The notes under the pieces were generated by a model that did not search any database, was not told the DNA's origin, and was given only the letters and a program-made list of their open reading frames with translations. A DNA stretch of 64,000 nucleotides from Calcarisporiella thermophila CBS 279.70 (taxonomy: Eukaryota > Calcarisporiellomycota): positions 659,328 through 723,327 of the forward strand of contig NW_027192191.1 in the NCBI RefSeq assembly GCF_041956535.1. Direction: 5' to 3'. Position 1 is the stretch's first letter, and every line of letters begins with the position of its first letter. This document shows positions 49,409-61,854 of this stretch, piece by piece. Both the position numbers and the translations under genes were made by a program.

Positions 49409-49588
49409 CTCGGCAAGGAGGATCTGCTTTCGTCGTAAATCGCACGATCAACTGTTTAGTAACTCTCGAAATGACAATCTGGCTACGTCACCTCTAATTG
49501 CACTAAGTTTGCGAATTATTGGGCAATATGGGTCGCGAACTCAGGTTCTCGGCGGTTGACATCTTGACTCAGAGCTTCGCTCTTGAAA
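49409..49588. promoter_or_regulatory. Shared divergent promoter region (methyltransferase / DUG3)
   Basis: 180 bp separate the two opposite-strand start codons. No clear TATA box. Confidence 0.4.
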
Positions 49589-51108
49589 ATGTGTCGACTT
49601 CTTTTATATAAGGGGAAAGCACCCATTCAGCTGGCACATGTAAGAAGTTTTGAATAATTATGTGTTCTGTGTTCTTGAGTAAAAGAATTCATAATACGCT
49701 TTCTTACATAGCTGTTAACTAAGCCCGCACACTCTATTATTACTCAGTCTTTTGACTCCCGATTGCGCCTTGACAAGCGACGGCCTATCAATGGTGAGAA
49801 TGGGCAATCTTGAGCTATCAATGTTTTATTTTAACTGGGACATATTAACGGGTTTTCATTTTCTTGAATATTGTATTTTAATTCATATTATATTAAAGGC
49901 GACGGATTCGGAGTTGGTAAGTTGACATGAGATACCCCATTGTTCTCATATGCAAGTTTTAACTACTCTTCATAATGTGGTGGTAGGTTGGTACGACACA
50001 AATGCCGAGACTGATGATGAGATTGGCAATTCTCCTTGCATTTTCACATCAGTAACGCCTGCATGGAATAATCAAAATCTTCAACGTCTCTGTGAAAAGA
50101 TTAAATCGCCTCTGGTGTTCGCACATGTGCGTGCGAGCACCGCTACATCTGTTTCGGAGACAAATTGTCATCCCTTCAATTACAATAGACTAATGTTCAT
50201 GCATAATGGCCATATCGCCGAATTCCGCAAGGTATGCATTTGTTTTCGAATATTTTTATTTATATAACTATACCCTTGCTCCTCTTTAGATTAAGAGAAA
50301 GCTTACCGTATCCTTGAGGGACGAGCTCTTTTTGTTTGTGCAAGGCAATACCGACTCTGAGTGGGCTTTTGCTCTGTTCCTCGATCAACTGGAGAATCCG
50401 GGGTCCGATGAGCCTTTTAGCTACGAGGCTCTAAAAGATGCTATGTTGAAGACGATTGCGCTGATTAACAAGTGGTCGGAGGAGGAGAACATCACAGAGG
50501 TATATAGAGCAAAATTTAGGCTATCCTATTGGACACTAATAATTGATTTAAAACGGCATATCAGCCTTCATTGCTAAACTTTGCTGTAACCGACGGATGC
50601 ACCGTTGTATGCACTCGCTACATTAATAGCAGGACGGAGGAAGCTGCTTCTCTTTATTTCTCCTCTGGTACACGGTTCGAAGAGTATAAGCCCGGACGGT
50701 ATCGGATGGTAGTTTAATTTTTTGAGTGCCCATCCAAATCTTATATTGATTTGAATTCAAATTTAGATCAAAGCAGACAAGCGTGAGGATATTGTTGTAG
50801 TCGCATCTGGTATGCTTGCATCTCTCAGCTCTAGGTTTACATGCCACTAATACGCTCACTTGAACCCTGTAGAGCCCCTTACATTTGAAAAGGCCGACTG
50901 GCTTGCCATTCCAACCAACAGCTGTCTCGTAATCACCCCCCGACTCAACGTATTACTCTTCCCCGTGCATGATCAGTTCTCTTCCGAGATGTCCTCTGCC
51001 CCGCGAAGTTCCAAGCTAGCCATGCAAGAAAAGGCACTGGCCAATGGGATAATTGCTTCGCCCTCTTCAATTGATACCATTCCACTCTCTCCCCAAATGC
51101 TTGCATAG
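49589..51108 (+). CDS. DUG3: Glutamine amidotransferase-like DUG3 (glutathione degradation)
   Basis: Amidotransferase subunit of the Dug2-Dug3 complex, which cleaves glutathione gamma-glutamyl bonds in the cytosol. Eight exons: 49589-49639, 49748-49793, 49899-49916, 49987-50231, 50290-50499, 50565-50708, 50767-50809 and 50871-51108. The start gives MCRLLLYKG, so Cys2 would be the N-terminal nucleophile of a class II glutaminase after Met removal. Family blocks are SFDSRLRLDKRRPINGDGFG, VGWYDTNAE, FAHVRASTATSVSETNCHPF, NRLMFMHNGHI and GNTDSEWAFALFL. The Gly-Asp-Gly-Phe loop is supplied by an 18-nt exon. Confidence 0.93.
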
Positions 51109-51313
51109 TTTATCCCTCTTCTCTACTTTAATTCCATCGTCCACAATTATATTTGAAGAGCGCGTTTTCCTGTGTTACCCTCATCCTCACTCCCCACTCA
51201 AGACAGCTTTTTCGGATTTGCATTTTATTGGTAATATATAACAATGGATGCCTTTATTTTTCAGAGTCTCTAGGTGATGATATTTGTGATGGCCTCATGA
51301 GTCTAATGACAGT

Positions 51314-54300
51314 TTATACAAAATAAAGCTTCGTCAATTGTTTCATTCGTAGCTTTGTGCGGCATATTGGGCATGTCTCTTGATGCTCGAACCAGCGCAA
51401 CCAACATTCGTAACAACAAACCTATTTCATCAAACAAGCCAAATCGATTTTCGAACTTTGTGCATAATGAAGAGGAGAAAGTCTCAATACTTACGTGGTT
51501 GCACTTGGAAATGAAGGGAGTTTTTAGCGACCCGTGGCAGATAACGCACACTTTTTTATAGAGTTGAAGTAGAAAATTGATCAGTCAATAGGCAAACCAG
51601 CAGAAAAAAATAAAGAAAAGTTGAATCTCTTACTAGGTGCTTTGTCAAATTCTGTCATATTTCCCTCGCGGAATACAGATAGAGGAGGGTCAGCTTGTGT
51701 GAGAGGAACTTCTGAGGTGCGTAGCCGCTTCGAGCTGGGTTCTTCCGCATGAGAATTCTGTGGAGCAAGGCTAGCCTTCATTACCGCTTCTATGAAAAAA
51801 GTTTGTCATGGGTTATTTAGAAAATCCATTCCAAGCAAAATAGATTACCGTGATCGGCTAACACTCTTTCAAAAAGGCCGGCATGCTTACGAGGAACGTA
51901 AGGAGCAAACCCCGCCAGTAATTTTAGGCTCATTATTTCTTCTTTCTCGGCTTCGCTCCTGGCATCCACCTTTGCAAACAAATCAATCATTTTATCCAGC
52001 ATCTCCTCAAAACCTAATTGCTTCGTCTTTGTGTCTTTTAGTAGCTTTTGAAAGACGCTATACTCCTCGGGAGTCAACACAGCCTTTACCCGGTCAATAT
52101 ATGCACGCGCCTCCTGTTTTTGAGCTGTGGGGTATAGTAACGGAGAGTTTGGCGAGGGGCTGGGTGAGGGTGAACGGAATCCATCAAGCACAGCAGAATC
52201 GGTAGGGGGGCGTTGCGGGAGAGCAGGAGGTTTATTTGATGAATTAGGGTTTTCAAATGCGCTCCTGTGCCGGCGGACTGAGTTCGGAAGAGGGGGAAGA
52301 GGAGGGAGTGCTGCCCCATTGGGCCGTTCTGCCTAAAGTAAAGGATACACTCATAAGTGAGACTGTGCGGATACGTAATCTCGATCGATATCCCTTACTT
52401 GATATTCGTGGAGTGCATCCAGCAATGATGCAAGCCGCTTCTTTGCACGAGGTTCATGTGATGCTTCCTCGCCGAAATTTGGCATTGAGTGGTTTCTTTT
52501 TTGCTTGCGGATGCCCCGAAGTCCGTCGTCGTCTTCATCATAGGCAGGCAGGCGAGATTCATTTTCCATCGTAATCTTGACTTCGGTGGATTCCTGAGAA
52601 GGCAAATCTACCAGACTCTTTATAAAGAATAGGTCTAGTTCGACACTATGTTCGGCTTTATCATGCTAAAACTCCTACCTGTGCCTTCTCCATTCGCTTG
52701 AAGAATTTTGTGAGATGGCCCTGTGCTTCTCCAAATTGATTGTATACCTTAACGAATGGCCGTACCCAAACGGGGAGTTGACTTATACTAGCAGCAGAGG
52801 AAAACCTAAAGGGAACAACATAATCGATGTGAAAGAGGCTAAAGTTGTCTTTTAAATAAGCTATTGTTTCTTACCTTTCATCACAGAGCAAAATAGCACC
52901 ATAGTCGTTCTTGTGGCGAATGACTCTTCCAATTGCCTGATTAACCGCCCGCGCTGCCTGCTGTTTGTACCATTCTTGACCAGAGAGTGTCTATTATCTG
53001 GAAACAATTAGGTATATCACCCCAAATAGAAAATTAGCAAGATGCATGATCACTCTACCGTACTTCCAGGTGTGCCCTTGTGGTGCATCTCGTTGAGGTA
53101 TTGTTTTTTCAGAATGACCTACTCAAAGATAGCATCTATTATCTCACTCATCTATCTGATCTTCACAAACCGCAATTTACTTTTGGGTCTCTTGCGGCTG
53201 GATATGGCAGGCCTGTAATCACGACCGCTCGGGCCCTTGAATCTGCAAAGTCTAATCCTTCTGAAACCTTTCCCCGGCACACTGCGAAAAGAACCGCACC
53301 ATTTCGGCCCTTTTCCTCGATAGCCTTATAAAATTCATTCATTATCTGGACTTAAGAACGCGATTAGTCCATCGGGATGCGAAGAGAAAAGTGGTCCTTC
53401 TCACCGAACCAAACTCTTGTTTATTTTTAGATTCGACCACGGGTCGCTTAAAAGACTTGATCCGCTCCCAAATACTTTTCTGTCCGGCTTTGGCCTGGTG
53501 CCAATTTTGCATACACCCTTGTAACACCCCATAGGAGGGGAAGAATACGAGAAGTCCATCAGGAACAATTCTACTAATGTTAACTGCGATGTTTGTTAAA
53601 TGCACTGGTTGAAAGAAAACCCCTGGAAACGTGAGAGACGATACCTAATAGATTTCCGAGGTCTGTCTGATAGTCAGCATTCTCTCGCAAGGTAAATGAG
53701 GAATTCAATTGGCAGCCAGCAGGACCATGTGTAATCACCCCAACAAACGCCTGTTCTGGCTGAATTACGTGAGGATTTTCTAAGCGCACGTTAAAATCGC
53801 TAATAAAGGTTTAAAACTAAGGTCTTAATCTTTATGGCATTATTTATAATACTCATTGGTACAGACATGTGTAATTCGGAGGCTAACGGCCCCAAAGGAG
53901 AAAGTGTCCCGCTAGTAAGAATGATTGATCGAACTTTATTATCTCTATCTTTCATATCCATCATTGCAACGCCAGGACTAAAGCACCAGTAGCTAAGTTT
54001 CTTCTCGACTAATGAAGCAGAAAGAAAATATTCATTATTCATTTGTAGCAATATATAAAGCGGTTTCCATTGTGCACTACCTAGTCTTTTTTTGCTCGGT
54101 TGGGATAAGCTACTATGAGGATGCTTTTCTCTCTGAATGTGAACCTGCATGAAAGCGAGATGATGTAGCCTGGTGGGATTAGCGAGCAAATCTCGCCTAT
54201 AAATTAGTGTATGGAACATACCTTGTAAAATTTGGAAAAAGCCATGTGGCTATTCTCGTGTGCAAATAACGATGGGTTAAACACTTGCTTAAGGGCTGTC

Positions 54301-56061
54301 ATGAATCTGCTCAGTGCTCCTTGGTGGTTCACTTTCCGTCCGAGTAGTTCAGCATCATTAGCGAGAGTAACCATGGCAGCCTCAAGTCCTTTATAGAGGA
54401 ATTCCACCGATTGAAAATTGATGCGTAATCGCTCAAAAAGCTCATATATGAATGCGCCCGGTTTAGTGACTTCTTGTGTAGCAGTTGGAAGTTCAATCCG
54501 ATCAATTTGCTCTTGGAAATTAAGCAACAAAGCTACAATGTAGATCAAATTATTAGAAAAATTAAAAATTCACATTCCTGAAAAATAATCCAATAGTTCA
54601 TTTACCTTTGAGCAGAGCAAAATCATTGGCTCCATAATCACCTTGATATGTTGGTAGAGACGTGATATCAATGCATATCTGGACCTCCTCAACACATTGC
54701 TCTAGATCTGTGTGTCCAATCTCAAAGGATGTTGATTCACCGCAAGAACTCTCCTATTGTTTAAAAGCTTATTAATCCTACTAAAGTAGCATAGGCTTGG
54801 CTTGATAACGTACAAGATTGTGCGCCTCATCAAATATAAGTATAGAGTTACGGATATCAATATTTTGTGCAATTCTTGCTGAAGCATCCACCAAGTAGTT
54901 ATAAGGAAGAAATATGATATCTGCCTTTGATAAATTTTCTCGGGACAAGTAGTATGGGCATGCTCTAATAGAAAGAATAAGAGGAATTAATAATTATTGA
55001 GCAGAGCCAGCGCTAGTGAGTGTTAGTTTTACCTTCGTGTTCTTCCAAATTGAACGAGATCTTCAATGTCCATCACACCATCCTCAATACGAGGATCTGT
55101 CTTCACTTCAACTAGATTACGATTTAGTTAGTAATAGTGCTCAATATCAATATGAACTGCTGGAAAATGTACCGGTTAAATTCAAATAAAATTCGCAGGT
55201 TTTTCGTTGTACCATCTGCCGGCATACTGCTGACCTGGTTGCGTTCGAATTATGCTTCATTACCTTAGAATTTATGCACATTTGGTCTCTTGACCCTAGA
55301 ACACACATCTTTGGCCTTGGATTTATAGAGAATGTGGGTTATAATATGTCTCAAACCATGAGGATATAATGGCCAAATATCAATACCGATATCCGGTGTT
55401 TTTCAATTCTCGGACGGCCTGAGAGAGTTGAGAATGGGTTCTAGAAGCATAGAGAATTTTTGGGGGCTCCCTCGTGAAATCCTCTTTTTATACGAAAATT
55501 AACAATTAGAAATAGCTGCACTTGGAAAAGCTAATGAGATGTTTCATTTTTAACCTAGAGAAGGGTTAGTAGTAACAGACTTGTCAAGTTGTCCCGCCAC
55601 CTCAGAAACGTCAGAGTCCTGCGACTCCAATGCAAGTCGCCTTCTTTGCAGATAAGCTTCTCTCCATGCCAGTGTTGCACATAAAAGGCAAAGTGTCTTT
55701 CCTGTTCCCGTCGGACTCTCCATTAATGCGTTTTCTCCCTATGTGATTTATCAGCGCATATAGGTTAAGGGGAAACGTAAACAGCCAGATCAAATCAATT
55801 CTTACCGCTTGCAGAGCCATAATCACCTTTTCCATGAAATGTTTTTGAACCTGTAAATTGCAAGTATGAGGGATGAGCACAATTTGAAGGAAAGATAGAG
55901 TACATTTGCAATCCTTTACCTCATAGGCTTCGTACGGGAACTGTACCTAGGTAAATTTTTTTCCAATCGAAATGAAAGCATTAGTGATGGAATAAAAATG
56001 TGGCAATTATACAAATCAAATCCACTTCTACCTGTACGCCTCGAATGTTATACTGAGGCAT
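51314..56061 (-). CDS. RTEL1: RTEL1-type Fe-S helicase with harmonin-like domain and RING
   Basis: XPD-like 5'-3' DNA helicase that dismantles D-loops and G-quadruplex/T-loop structures in RTEL1-bearing organisms. More than ten exons. The start at 56061 gives [18 protein letters not shown], as in RTEL1. Walker A is [15 protein letters not shown], motif Ia [11 protein letters not shown]. The Fe-S region carries Cys in [32 protein letters not shown] and ACPYYLSRE. Then come [13 protein letters not shown], the DEAH box [56 protein letters not shown] and [17 protein letters not shown]. After the helicase there is a charged linker, a harmonin-N-like helical domain ([20 protein letters not shown]) and a terminal RING ([26 protein letters not shown]), matching the vertebrate layout. 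Confidence 0.93.
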
Positions 56062-56264
56062 GGTCCCAGTTCTTATTTAGCATTCGTGATCGCGATTATT
56101 GAACACGAAGAGGACGCGTAAAAAGAGTAAAATTTAAGATTAATGATACTATTGAATAGGATATGACTATGTTGTACGAATTATAATATAATTTCTCTTC
56201 GAAATAGGTTAGAGCCAGCTGGCCTCAACCTCGCCCCACTTGTTCCTGAATCAATAAAAAAAAA
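56062..56264. promoter_or_regulatory. Shared divergent promoter region (RTEL1 / glutaminyl cyclase)
   Basis: 203 bp separate the opposite-strand start codons. The plus-strand ATG is preceded by an A9 run. Confidence 0.4.
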
Positions 56265-57355
56265 ATGCGGTTGTTGCTGCTCGCATGCTCGCTACTACTC
56301 TCGATAATTTCAGTTTGCTTTGCTTATATTCCGCTTACCGATGATGCACTTCGCACGCTTGTTAATCGCTCCAACATACAGCGGCTCTCTGTCGATAATA
56401 CCCAAGTTAACTCATTTCTATCGCCACTCCTAATTCCACGAGTTTCAGGAACGGAAGGCAATAAGCAAGTGCGTGCTTTCCTTGTCTCTCAGCTACAAAA
56501 TTTGGGGTGGAAAGTTGAGCTTGACCAATTCAATGACACGACCCCAGTTGGTAGAGTCGAATTTGCAAATATTATTGCGACCCTCGGCCAAGGGCAAAAG
56601 CGCCTTATTGTAGCAGCTCACTATGACTCGAAGCCAATGGAAGGCGGCACTTTTATCGGTGCAACTGACTCATCTGTGCCGTGTGCAATCATATTGGATA
56701 TGGCCAGCACGCTCACCGATATTTTGACTAAATCTCCGAAACTCAACGAAACTGCATTACAAATAGTATTCTTTGATGGAGAGGAAGCATTCCTCCAATG
56801 GGATCCGCCTAGAGATGCAATCTATGGCGCACGACACTTGGCTTCCAAATGGGCTGATTCTTCTCAGCTTCAGAACATCAATGCTCTCGTACTACTGGAC
56901 CTACTTGGAGCTGCTCAACCACATATTCCTAGCTTACAGCCCTCCACCGCCAAACTATTTGCCAATATGTCTGCAGTAGAAATTCGTATGCGACAGCTAG
57001 GCTTGCTTGCAGCGCCAGGGCAGAGCAAGTACTTAGTACCCGATTCAATGAATAACATGGCCGGGTCTTCAATCCAAGATGACCACACACCCTTCCTCGA
57101 GAGAGGGGTCCCCATCATGCATTTAATCCCGGTGCCATTTCCTGATACTTGGCACACTTTTCAGGTATGTCTTCCACTTCTTGATCTGACACCTTTATTA
57201 CTTCGTTTTATTGATTTTGACCCCACTAGGATAATGCTCAAAATCTCGACCCTATTGCTATACAAAATTGGGCCGTTCTCCTTCGCGCATTTGTTGCCGA
57301 ATACATGGACCTTGACAATGCGATTGCACCTTTAAATAAACGTGATGAGCTTTAA
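56265..57355 (+). CDS. Glutaminyl-peptide cyclotransferase (M28 family) with C-terminal RDEL
   Basis: Converts N-terminal Gln/Glu of secretory proteins to pyroglutamate; a zinc enzyme of the secretory pathway. Two exons, 56265-57164 and 57230-57355, about 341 aa. A signal peptide (MRLLLLACSLLLSIISVCFA) is followed by the M28 fold. Zinc ligands are visible as Asp in GATDSSVPCA, Glu in FFDGEEAFLQW and His in PDTWHTFQ; the substrate-loop segment is DPPRDAIYGARHLA. The conserved QDDHTPFLERGVPIMHLIP block is present. The protein ends NKRDEL, an ER-retrieval-like tetrapeptide. The C-terminal exon is required to complete the fold. Confidence 0.93.
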
Positions 57356-57638
57356 GCAAATACAACGGCCTTGTTATATTTATTTCACCTTGATTTGAGT
57401 TTATATCTTTCGTAGTTACTCTGATATTCCGAAATATATTTAATAAAGAGGCCAATAGAAAACATTTGTTAAACTAACTAAATAAGATCGGTGGTAGCAG
57501 TGGTGTTGCAAGTACACACACATACATATAGAAGTAATTGTACATGAACATAGAAGAGAGAGAAAAATAAGACTACAGAAATCAGCGGGGTAAAATGGGG
57601 ATATTGCAATGGATCGCACCTCCACGTCTTCGATATGA

Positions 57639-59746
57639 TCAGGGCAATCTATTTCAAAATGAACATTAGTTATGTAAGCAATGGAGAGCAGATTAAAAAC
57701 ACTTATACAGTTGATCCAAATCATTTTCGTTTAGCGAAGTGCGACAAAAGGGGCATCTCCCCTGTGTTTTGACTACCGCAGTAAAACAATCGTAGCAAGA
57801 TATCTATAATTCCGACGCAAGATTAATATTCTCAAGAAAAGCATTTAATCTTGGTAAATCGAAAACTTACGTGTAGGCATTTGGAGATGGTTGGTATTCC
57901 ATCCGAAGAAAAGCAAATATCGCAAACTAATTGACCCAAGTTAATACATTTGTGTTCAATTCCCACAGACACTTTCTATTATCTTTGTAAACTTAAATAA
58001 ACTGATAAATTTACCCCACTCCTCCATACACGATGCATTTTTCTTATCATTTGTGTTGATTGAAGGAGACTCGACAATTGAAGGTGTCTCAACGGGTGAC
58101 ACTAGCGAGACCTGGCATCCTGGCAAGATATTTGTGATTGAGTAGAGATGATAAATCCACTCTCTAGCCTCTTCTCGCCTTTCAGTCCGAAAAATGTGCT
58201 AGAAATAAATTATAGATAGTTTTAGAGTAATAAATGGAATGAGATAGGATCAATTCTTACATTTTTACTCGTATTCAAAAAATTGACCAATTTCTCGGTT
58301 ATCACGAATGAAAACCCTCCAAGTACATCTTAAGGAAAATGGAAAATATAACACCTCTTGAGATACAACTGTATACGAAGCTAACAATTACGTACCAATT
58401 TTGCAATTCGGAATAAATAGTGAATGTTTTGGCTCCTGCATGGTGTAAAATCGAGGCGCCTTAAATTCGTAGAAGAAGCCTAAAGGAGTAAGTAGACCGA
58501 TTCTACAATTGGAAATATAAGAAAGGCTCGAGCCATTTCAATAGTATACAAAAAAGCACACCTTGGTTTCATTTTCAGCATCGATTTTTTCTCTAATTCC
58601 CCTGAATATAGAGGAGTAACTGCAAAATGATTTTGATAAGGATATTTAAAATCGTCTACTGTTCGGAGAGGAATGCCTGGGTCAAGAAAGTTAGTTGCGT
58701 TTCGTTCTGCAAAAGTGGTCCACTCTTCACCGGCATTAGAGCGAAGGTCTACAATTGTTGCCGTCTTTTTGGATAGGGCGGTACGAACAGAGCTGATTTG
58801 AGGGATAAACTCGGTCATCCATATTTGTACAATGTCAAAGAGGCGGAGGTAGATATGGATATCAACCTCGGAAAGGTTATGTTGCCAGTTGAGGAGCGAT
58901 TCAATTGTACTGCTCTCTTCGTCCACCAGCCGTTGAAGCTTTCTTTTTATATCTATCAAATACAATTAGCCAATCACATATTAACTATAAATATAGACAC
59001 ATCCTATACCCAGGTTGATAAGACATGGATCATTTTGATAATCTCGTTTTCCCTCGTCTGTATTTAAAGTATGATTAAAACTAGAGATATAATAAAATAA
59101 AGAATGAAGGAGATATTACGAAGTGTCCCTATTTGTGAAATACTACTAGTAAGGTGAAGTATCCTGTTGTAAGTTTGGTGCCGTAGGGTGATCAAATTAT
59201 TGGATATGCTAGTGTCGCGTTGTATAGCAACTATTTTGCTTTCCACAAACAACTAAACATAAAATTTATAAGTACGGTGCATAACGGACAGCCCATTGAT
59301 ACGCAATATATATTGCAGACCTTAAGACGAGTCAATTCCTCGGCACACATTTTCAAACTAACGAGAATCTTGGTATGATGTCTTGACATATCCTCTAAAG
59401 ATTGACTCAGGGTCGTACATAATTCCAATATTCCACCTTGTGGTATAAAATTCGAAGCCATATTTGCAGTAAGTGTCATCTGTTTAATTGAAAGTTGTAA
59501 ATTTTGCACGGTCATCTCATGGGCGTCTGCCTGCACATTAAAATGTTCAATAAAACGTTCGATAAGAACCCTCCAAGTAGCAAGACGATTAATCATTAAA
59601 TCGGCTGGATGTATTTCATTCGTGTCGTTGTTTTCATATGGAGGCTCAAACAAACGTGAGCGATAAATTCGGTCAATATTTTCTCGTTGCTGATTTTGAG
59701 CGAACATAAGATCTTCATCACTATAACGGTTAGAGATGGAAGTCAT
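57639..59746 (-). CDS. RING-finger protein, probable E3 ubiquitin ligase
   Basis: Multi-exon gene of roughly 500-560 aa. The N-terminal part (MTSISNRYSDEDLMFAQNQQ onward) is helical and could form coiled coils, with segments such as NLQLSIKQMTLTANMASNF and TYNRILHLTSSISQIGTL. A middle region (ATIVDLRSNAGEEWTTFAER, FKYPYQNHFAVTPLYSGE) matches nothing I know. The C-terminal RING is C3HC4: VCDICFSSDGIPTISKCLH, joined across an intron to ISCYDCFTAVV and RCPFCRTSL. The end at 57639 depends on the last splice choice. It could be a separated C-terminus of a larger SNF2-RING family, but no helicase exons were found upstream. Confidence 0.72.
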
Positions 59747-61854
59747 TAAGGGTAACTGGTAGCTTGAAGTGAGTGAATAAGAAATTAATGAAGAAATAGC
59801 AGGAGGGTATATCGTAGGATCTACTAAAAAAGGGGGAACTTCTGGCGGTGTTGAGCTAAATTAGAAAAATTATGCTGGTGGCAATATTTATCCAAGTTCT
59901 ATAATTGGAACAACACGTGGCTGAGGTTTCTCTCAGTCTTATTCTCATTGTGGCTAAGGTACTCAATAAACCGAACAAACAGTTGTCGTTAAGAGTAATC
60001 TCTGAGAAAGTAGAATACACATCAATATATTGCTAGATATTGGCTTCACAAAACTAAAACAAAAAATCAAATAATAGTATATCAGCGGAGGATGAATTTT
60101 TTAGATATCATTCCTATTTACAAGCACCTTAATACTCAGCTTTTTAATATTTTGGTGAAAAATCTTTAAAGCTTGGAAAATAGCTATGAAAAATAACTGT
60201 CTCTTTTCTACCTTGTATTAGTATAAAATATTATTGATATACTTTAAGAGATGAAAGATAAGAGAATAAAGAATAACATCTTAATTTCTTTAGTAAGTAT
60301 TTAAGTTAACGTGGCACATCTCTTTTACGCGGACACGAAAATATTTGGTAGGTCTTCATATGCTCACAGTATTACTTGTATACTGTCGAAGAAATTTCCT
60401 AAGTCGGAAATGGTCCGATAAACTCCGGGCACCTTTAGTTGCTAATGATTCTCCAGAGATATTGGTACCAATTTTAAATGAATCATCACGACCTTTTCAA
60501 GTTCGCATAAATTTAAATAAACATTCATTACAAAGATAAATTACTTTATTATATAGCGAGTTACGCATGTGGATCCCAAATTAAAATATTCGTAATATTA
60601 TCCGCATCATTAATAAATATTGTATTGCTTCATTCCATAATACCTAGGTTAATCCACTTCGATCCAACCTGACACATCGTTGCTACTACATATAATATCG
60701 ACATACACTATAATTCGAATTACTCTAATGTAATTATGATAATTAAACTAAAAAAAATCCATAAAAATAGAGATAACTGGTAAAATATTAAATCAATGAA
60801 AAAAATCGGTTTATATACTGCAAAAAATAATAAAGAGTGCTGATTAAAAATGGCCACTGCGTATAATTTACTCGATGTCAATTTTTGCTCCACACACATG
60901 AACTTGCTGAGTTATTTAGGATATAATTTAACGAAAAAATAAGCTATGGTGGGGGAGGAGGACTTTGATGGGATTATTTTTGGATGTAACTACAAGCTAT
61001 AATGGATAATGGTCCGCTTCACTTGGAATGAAGGCGCTCGAATTTAAAAAGTAAACTTCACTGTGTAAAAGCTTTGACCAATCAATTTTTCCAATCCTTC
61101 TGTCTAATTCTTTGCAGAATCAAATTTTAACGATGGTGTTACATTGCCTAACTATATTATTACTTGGAGAAGTAGAATCCAAAAGATATAGTAAATTTGC
61201 AGGATCAGATAGTTTTATTAAAAATACTATTCACCTCGCATTTATGGATAGTTTTGTAAAGAAATATCAATTAAGTGAAAAGACATACTGAGACTCCAAT
61301 ACCTTTATATTATCTATAATTCAATATTGCATATATAAAATCTAAGAATAAAGTTATTATCAAAGTAGTCGCTGAAATAAGAAAATCTGAAACTAATGAA
61401 TACAAAAAGTATGCAATGTTATACGGAAAGTCAGTCTTTTTGTTCTTTGAGATTTTCGTGAATTGGTTTATATTTCTTGAATTCCAAATGTGCAGGTTAT
61501 TTTACCACATTGTAGTTTCTCATATACCTGGCTATGACTCGGTATTGATACTATTTACACTACATGAGAAGAAATATAATTAGCGCACTGATTATACTCT
61601 ATAAATCCCAAAACAAAGTGTAAGTATCCACGAGTATATATCATATTTGTGGGTATACAAAGTTTTTGTTCTAGTGAAAAAAATTATAACTTAAAATGAA
61701 AGATATAAAATAATCTTATGGTATAAGCAAATTATACCATTGATCAAACTTCAATCTTAGACTAGATAGGTAGGTGGAGAGATGATCAATGTTTTCGAGA
61801 ATTTTGAACTAACACTTATTATTGCAATTCCAAGATATAGTTATATATAAAAAT
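59747..61854. other. Long AT-rich, gene-poor stretch
   Basis: About 2.1 kb of very AT-rich DNA with only short, unsupported frames. No LTRs, tRNA or repeat array was recognised by eye. Confidence 0.55.
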
